Assembly: GCF_000471025.2 (NCBI RefSeq)
Contig: NZ_CP015840.1
Span: 930,001 to 994,000 of the forward strand
Source: Chlamydia gallinacea 08-1274/3
GTDB taxonomy: Bacteria > Chlamydiota > Chlamydiia > Chlamydiales > Chlamydiaceae
Direction: 5' to 3'
DNA length: 64,000 nucleotides
Shown: positions 59,175 through 64,000 of the stretch, piece after piece
How positions within the stretch are numbered: position 1 is the first letter of the stretch
Layout: every line of letters starts with the position of its first letter
Position numbers and translations under genes: made by a program
Notes under the pieces: model-generated
What the model was told of the DNA's origin: nothing
Seen by the model: the letters and a program-made list of their open reading frames with translations, nothing else
The model's database searches: none

Positions 59175-59909
59175 CTAATATAATTTTCTCCAATCACAAG
59201 AATAGAATGCCTGCATAACATAGAGATCCTGGGGTATCCCTTCGACTTGTTGATGATTTTCCATATGTAGAGCAATTCCTCTGCAACTTTCAGGAACGAT
59301 AAATATTTTTGCCTGTCCTGGAGGAAGTTCAACAATATCATACTTATGTTGATTGATTAAAAGAGTGCCTAAGTGCACCAGGGGGAGAATTAACGTACTT
59401 GTTGTTTCTCTTAATTGTTTTTGTGTATTCCAAGGAGAATAATCATAACGTATTTTTAACTGTACTTTAGGATGCTTACACCCAAGAATTGAAGGAATGA
59501 CCGCTTTCAATGTACAATCCCAAATATAGATTCCAGAATATTGTCCATAGAGAATATCGTCTTCTAAAGAAAAACAAGAGCTTTTTTCCTGTGCCTGCGC
59601 ATAATGTAGAGACGACATAGGAAATTTCCCCGAAACTGCCTCTTGCTGTGATCTCCAAGTAAATCCTACAAATCCCTCTTTAAGAATATCTACGGGTAAT
59701 GAATTTTTTAATGCAGGATTCCATCCTAGAGAATAGAATCTATCATATTCACTAGAATACTCATTAAGAATCTTCTTTGCATTGCAATTTTCTGCATCAT
59801 GTACTTCTGCAATTTTTTGAATAATAGCAACGGTCTTTTGCATTATAGAAGTTATGGGTTCTGGCTTTCTTTTCTCTACAGGATTGAAGAAAGAATTTCT
59901 TTTTCTCAT
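59175..59909 (-). CDS. Hypothetical soluble protein
   Basis: 244 residues, which I do not recognise. It begins with a basic MRKRNSFFNPVEKRKPEP, then a helical part (about 20-65) and a C-terminal all-beta-looking domain (about 85-240) with many aromatic residues (GIYIWDCTLKAVIPSIL, KIRYDYSPWNTQKQ, GQAKIFIVPESC). No signal peptide, no membrane segment. It converges on glnQ and lies 113 bp after the AsmA-like gene on the same strand, separated by an AT-rich promoter-like gap. A type III effector or a chaperone are possible but unsupported. Confidence 0.65.
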   Translation of the reverse strand: MRKRNSFFNPVEKRKPEPITSIMQKTVAIIQKIAEVHDAENCNAKKILNEYSSEYDRFYSLGWNPALKNSLPVDILKEGFVGFTWRSQQEAVSGKFPMSSLHYAQAQEKSSCFSLEDDILYGQYSGIYIWDCTLKAVIPSILGCKHPKVQLKIRYDYSPWNTQKQLRETTSTLILPLVHLGTLLINQHKYDIVELPPGQAKIFIVPESCRGIALHMENHQQVEGIPQDLYVMQAFYSCDWRKLY

Positions 59910-60022
59910 AATTTATTTTTACTTAATAAAAAAATTAATTTTTCTTTTTTAAAAACTAAAATATTAATTAATTAAATAAAAAATAATTTATTAAAAAATC
60001 ATCTATTTATTTGAGAAACGTC

Positions 60023-63000
60023 TTATTGTTGAGAAAACTCTTTTGTGTTTTCCCATGGCAAAGGAGACACAGTTTGCGGGGGAGTAGAATCCCCTAAAGA
60101 AGAAAATAGTTTGTCTGCAAGAGTATTAAAGGGGCTGGTAATCATATAACTTTTTAGTAAAGCAATTCGCGAGTAAGCGGATGACCAATCAACTTCAGGA
60201 GATGAAATCGATCCTCGAATTTTAATTAAGAAAAAGTTCTTTGTTTTCAATGAAGTATTATGAAAATATTTTTTAATAACTTCAGGATCAATACCCAAAG
60301 TCATGGAAATCCTGTCTTTAAGAATATTTGTTTTCCCCCATAAGGCAAGGCGAATCCGATTATCAATCAGAGCATCAAAACGCTTACAAATGATACTGCC
60401 TTTTTGTACTGAGAAAAAGATAGGGGTAAACCATGATTCTACAAACTGTTTATTCTCTTCAATATCAAGAAATTGGAATAGATCATACATCGTTCCTGTA
60501 TTTGCAACAGAAATCTTACCAAAATCTACGATAGCAGATTGAATATGAAATTCTTCAAAAGAGTATGGTGCTATTGGGAGATAAAAGTTTTCTTTGCTTA
60601 CTTGAAGTACAACAGGATGTTTTGAGTATGCACCTCCAGCAATTAGGGGATTGAACTCTTGAAAGAATGCACGATTAATTGCTTCATTAATCTGTAACGT
60701 TGCTTTGAGATCATCTTCTAAAAGAATGGCTTTCTCTTGAATAATCAGGGGGATGTATGCTTGAAGGTTTGCAGAATCCACTTTTACAGTAAAGGGCCCT
60801 TCACCACGAGTGAGATGATGAAACATTTCTACACGAATTCTAGGCCCTGCTAGAGAAGAAATTTTTATTTTAACTTCTGGAGAAATAGGAAAAATTCCTG
60901 TAATAAATGATGAGGGGATATCTTTCCACTCTGCCGTTTGAACGAATTCTCTTCGTGAAGGATTAAGAATATTCTCTACAGATCCTCGAATGAGAAACTC
61001 AGCAGAAATTTTATTAGTATCCTGACTAGGAGCTAGGCAACTTCCTTGAAGATCGTACTGAATCTTCGTATCAAGATTATTTGAAGAAATTGACCCTGTT
61101 AAGTTATTAATAATAAACGTTTCTTTAGAAATATGATCATAAAATATTAGGGGATTCGTCGATAATGTTCCTTCAAATCCTCCTTCAGTAAGTAGAGATA
61201 AGCAGGACAATCCTGTTTGCTGTTCCGCGCAAGAGAGTTTCGAAATGTCCATTCTTGCAATAGCAGTCCTATGCAATGTGCATGAAGGGAAACAAAAAGA
61301 ATTTGAGAAGAAGCTAGCATAGCGTTCAGGGGTAATTTCCCATTGTAAACTACCCTTTGTTTTTTGTGACAGCATTAGAGATTGGTCCATAATAAAAGTA
61401 ACTTCTCCAGAAACAGCCTCTGTCTTTAAAGAAGAATCAAAAATGAATCTGTCTTCTTCTTGTGGATCATAGCGTAAAGAAAAATTCATATTCCCTATAG
61501 GACCAACATACGTGGATAGTTTTCCTTCTTTTTGCTGTATTTTTAACAATCTATCGATAGGGAAATCTATAACCTCTCCGGAACCTTGTATCTTAATATT
61601 TTTACTATCTATAGGTTTTTGTGGATCTAGAATCGAGATAATAAAGTCGGGGATTAAAATCCGTGTAGAGGGCAAATCCGGTGATTCCATATCCTCAACC
61701 ATCATTTGAATATTTCCCTTAGTTAACGCCTTACACCCATCCGTATGAAAAGAAAAGCTAGCTTTAGTGAGGTTTAAAGGTATAAGCCTAGGAGAAATCA
61801 TACTCAAAGGTAAGGACACAACTTTTCCATGAACCAAAGTGGAACATGTTTCTGGTTTTATAGGTTCATTAACCTTTCCAAATTTCCCATGAAGAAAAAC
61901 TTCATTTTCTCCTGCAGTCATTTTCATGGAAAATTTAGGGAAATAAATATGTGTAGGAACGACCTGTACTTTCCCTGAAAAATTCACTTCAGCATGAGAA
62001 AAGTATTGAGAGAAGCTTTTTCTTAACCTTTCTTCAAAATGATACGTTGCATCTCCCTGGAATAACAAAGATTGTAGAGTTCCAGACAACATACACCGAA
62101 GTTTCATCAAAGAATTGTCTAAATCTACAGTAGCTAGAAGTTGAGAGTGTTTATACTCTCCCCGCACTTCTAAAGAGTAATAAGGACTCTCTAAAGGAAT
62201 ATTAATAATAAACGGACGTGGAAATAATGCTCTTAAATAGGTATGAGGTAGATTAGGCTGCTGCAAAAGAAACTCTGTACGATTTTTCTTATTATCTATA
62301 GTCATACTCCCATGAATATATGATTGCGCTGCTCCTCCAAAGACAGCTAATGTAGAACCCTGAATTCGGGTATACCGCATCGTTTTCTTGATGGATATTT
62401 CAGAATTTTTTAGTTCTATAGACAAATTAGGATCTTCAGGAGAAAAAGTAAGAGAATGTAGATAGGTGTTTAGGGAGATTTCACTATGTTTCCACTGAAA
62501 CACATCTAGAGGAACTACTGCTTGAGAAACATGAGCTCTGATCTTTTGGCTAGAAATTGTTTTGGCTAGAGGGAGTAATTCAGAACATAAAAATGAAGCC
62601 AATTGTGGTTGAACTTCTACAAATGATGGACTTCCTTCAACAATATAAAAGGAAGATCGATGAATATATCCCTGTAATTTAGCTTGCATTTGGCTTCCCT
62701 GGACTTCAGCAGTCATGAGAATTTTTCCATGCACATTAGCTGCAGATACTTGAGCATCAAGGATACTCTCATTAGAAAAAACATGGTCCCACTTAGGATC
62801 AGAAACAAACAACCTAACAAAAGAAGCGGGGACAGACTCTAACTGAGCAGAAATATTTACTTCAGGAGAGAGGGTACTTTCAATAAAAATTCTTCCTGTA
62901 ATATTTCCTTCTGTAGCTATCCCTTTAACCAAGAATTTGTCCGGTGTTTTCTCAAAATAAAACCCCGAAAAAACAAGAGTATCCTTGTTAATCGTTTTCA

Positions 63001-63448
63001 TAGCAATCGAGCCATGTTCCGAAATTACTGAAGAACTACTCTTTGCTAAGAGAGCAAAAATAGTGCCTGGGTCAAGATTCCCTAGGGAAGGGTGATCTAT
63101 CGTGAGACTTTCATCAATTTGTAATGACCATCCAGACAGAGTAATAGCTTTAATTCTTTGATACAAAAGAAGACGAAGTAAAGATCCTTCGATATATAAG
63201 GTTTCTGCTGAAAATAATTCTCCTTGACGATCCTTCCCTATAACCTTGATTTTTTTTGCCTTCTGAGGCCCAAACCAAGATAAATGCAAATCTTCAATTG
63301 TGCATGATAATCCTGTTTCCTTATGGATGACAGATAGCAAAAGATATTTTCCTGATCCTTTAGATAGCAGGGCTGGCAGAAAAAATACAAATACCCCTAA
63401 GCCCAACAGTATTCCTAGAGTATTAAACCACGCCATACGTTTCATCAT
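60023..63448 (-). CDS. AsmA-like large membrane-anchored protein (CT_131-like)
   Basis: 1141 residues. An N-terminal uncleaved anchor (about 8-28) is followed by a very long, beta-rich periplasmic region with AsmA-like repeats at both ends (SCTIEDLHLSWFGPQKAKKI at the start; SVQKGSIICKRFDALIDNRI and IRGSISSPEVDW near the end). AsmA-family proteins are anchored in the inner membrane and have been linked to lipid movement across the envelope. No cysteine-rich or enzymatic motif was seen. The start overlaps the stop of the upstream YihY-like gene by four bases. Family assignment rests on pattern only. Confidence 0.72.
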   Translation of the reverse strand: MMKRMAWFNTLGILLGLGVFVFFLPALLSKGSGKYLLLSVIHKETGLSCTIEDLHLSWFGPQKAKKIKVIGKDRQGELFSAETLYIEGSLLRLLLYQRIKAITLSGWSLQIDESLTIDHPSLGNLDPGTIFALLAKSSSSVISEHGSIAMKTINKDTLVFSGFYFEKTPDKFLVKGIATEGNITGRIFIESTLSPEVNISAQLESVPASFVRLFVSDPKWDHVFSNESILDAQVSAANVHGKILMTAEVQGSQMQAKLQGYIHRSSFYIVEGSPSFVEVQPQLASFLCSELLPLAKTISSQKIRAHVSQAVVPLDVFQWKHSEISLNTYLHSLTFSPEDPNLSIELKNSEISIKKTMRYTRIQGSTLAVFGGAAQSYIHGSMTIDNKKNRTEFLLQQPNLPHTYLRALFPRPFIINIPLESPYYSLEVRGEYKHSQLLATVDLDNSLMKLRCMLSGTLQSLLFQGDATYHFEERLRKSFSQYFSHAEVNFSGKVQVVPTHIYFPKFSMKMTAGENEVFLHGKFGKVNEPIKPETCSTLVHGKVVSLPLSMISPRLIPLNLTKASFSFHTDGCKALTKGNIQMMVEDMESPDLPSTRILIPDFIISILDPQKPIDSKNIKIQGSGEVIDFPIDRLLKIQQKEGKLSTYVGPIGNMNFSLRYDPQEEDRFIFDSSLKTEAVSGEVTFIMDQSLMLSQKTKGSLQWEITPERYASFFSNSFCFPSCTLHRTAIARMDISKLSCAEQQTGLSCLSLLTEGGFEGTLSTNPLIFYDHISKETFIINNLTGSISSNNLDTKIQYDLQGSCLAPSQDTNKISAEFLIRGSVENILNPSRREFVQTAEWKDIPSSFITGIFPISPEVKIKISSLAGPRIRVEMFHHLTRGEGPFTVKVDSANLQAYIPLIIQEKAILLEDDLKATLQINEAINRAFFQEFNPLIAGGAYSKHPVVLQVSKENFYLPIAPYSFEEFHIQSAIVDFGKISVANTGTMYDLFQFLDIEENKQFVESWFTPIFFSVQKGSIICKRFDALIDNRIRLALWGKTNILKDRISMTLGIDPEVIKKYFHNTSLKTKNFFLIKIRGSISSPEVDWSSAYSRIALLKSYMITSPFNTLADKLFSSLGDSTPPQTVSPLPWENTKEFSQQ

Positions 63449-64000
63449 AACTTCCTAGCAATGTCTTTAAGAGTTAAATTATAAACACTATGTTTCGCTT
63501 GATCTAACAGCTCATGAAAACAAGTCTGTACTAAACGCAAAGCAACTTCTGCTTGGACATAACTAAAGGTATGCAGATGTAACAACTTCTCAAGAATATC
63601 TTGAATTGTTAATTCGGAAATATAGTAAGATGGCTTATACGTTTCCTTATAAGATAAGACTAAGCCCTCACTTTCTAAAATCTCTAAACATTGAGCAAGT
63701 TCACCGATAGGGACGTTAGAATTTTTGGCTAAGCTTTCTAAAGTAGGTGAGGGATATCCTTCATCAAAATCCCTTGATATCTCTGCAAGAATATAAATAC
63801 TAATGACTAACTTCGTATAACAGTTAGGTAGATACTTATCCGTGGAAAGGATGAAGCTATACCCTTGATTCTGAATTAAAAAAGTTAACACGCCTCCAAA
63901 TAAGTAAAGACACGCATAAAAATATAAAAGTAAAAGAAAGGAGGGAAGAGCAACCAGTGCTCCATAGGTAAAGCTATAATTAAATAGGTAATACTGTAAA
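63445..64000 (-). CDS. YihY/UPF0761 (RNase BN-like) membrane protein, C-terminal part only
   Basis: The frame ending at 63445 is open to the window edge and encodes at least 185 residues, so the gene continues to the right. Above the GTG at 63891 the translation reads FTYGALVALPSFLLLLYFYACLYLFGGVLTFLI, the typical last membrane segments of the YihY/UPF0761 family. The C-terminal cytosolic part (about 130 residues) is helical and contains a winged-helix-like AKNSNVPIGELAQCLEILESEGLV. The GTG at 63891 is therefore internal. It overlaps the AsmA-like gene by four bases. Confidence 0.82.
   Translation of the reverse strand, partial: LQYYLFNYSFTYGALVALPSFLLLLYFYACLYLFGGVLTFLIQNQGYSFILSTDKYLPNCYTKLVISIYILAEISRDFDEGYPSPTLESLAKNSNVPIGELAQCLEILESEGLVLSYKETYKPSYYISELTIQDILEKLLHLHTFSYVQAEVALRLVQTCFHELLDQAKHSVYNLTLKDIARKL

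Overview
This window is a chromosomal segment of an obligate intracellular bacterium of the family Chlamydiaceae. The evidence is the incB-incC inclusion-membrane operon, many further proteins with the two-lobed hydrophobic domain of chlamydial Inc proteins, chlamydial neighbourhoods such as DUF721-gyrB-gyrA-tmk-holB and rpmG-lolE-lolD, and an AT-rich sequence. The layout looks like the psittaci/pneumoniae side of the genus rather than C. trachomatis, but I cannot fix the species by eye. CT_ numbers quoted are C. trachomatis names recalled from memory.

Layout. 1-2746: type II fatty-acid synthesis genes (fabH, cut by the window edge, then fabD, fabG, acpP). 2826-10098, minus strand: a cyclic-nucleotide-binding-like protein, a nucleotide-translocase-like membrane protein fused to helical repeats, incC, incB and two sodium-coupled transporters. 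10198-21925: Inc-like and TPR proteins around the magnesium channel gene mgtE, plus an amino-acid antiporter and a DhnA-type aldolase. 22087-28880: a replication block (DciA-like DUF721, gyrB, gyrA, tmk, delta-prime subunit). 28877-31648: an esterase, a Sua5/TsaC t6A enzyme and a dipeptidase. 31645-33827: two coiled-coil IncA-like proteins, followed by about 0.8 kb without an intact gene. 34640-39769: ubiA, ubiX, a YitT protein, tRNA-Asp, tRNA-Val, surE, a TtcA-like protein and a SEC-C protein. 39828-42603: tRNA-Thr, tRNA-Tyr and three tandem genes that look like phage tail-fibre/C1q-type proteins. 42633-49461: rimO, rpmG, lolE, lolD, rplM, rpsI, an NlpC/P60 hydrolase and adk. 49597-52264: an Inc island. 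52332-57450: pgl, zwf, an OppA lipoprotein and tsaD. 57814-64000: an amino-acid ABC transporter, an unrecognised protein, an AsmA-like giant and the C-terminal part of a YihY-family protein.

The housekeeping genes sit in short, tightly packed operons with 1-55 bp overlaps. About eleven genes encode certain or probable Inc proteins that would face the host cytosol. The strongest leads are the tail-fibre-like trio beside two tRNA genes, the Inc protein ending in two PPxY motifs, the IncA-like protein ending in a FFAT-like acidic tail, and an Inc-like frame with no standard start codon ahead of its membrane domain. No CRISPR array, insertion sequence, rRNA or intact prophage was seen.
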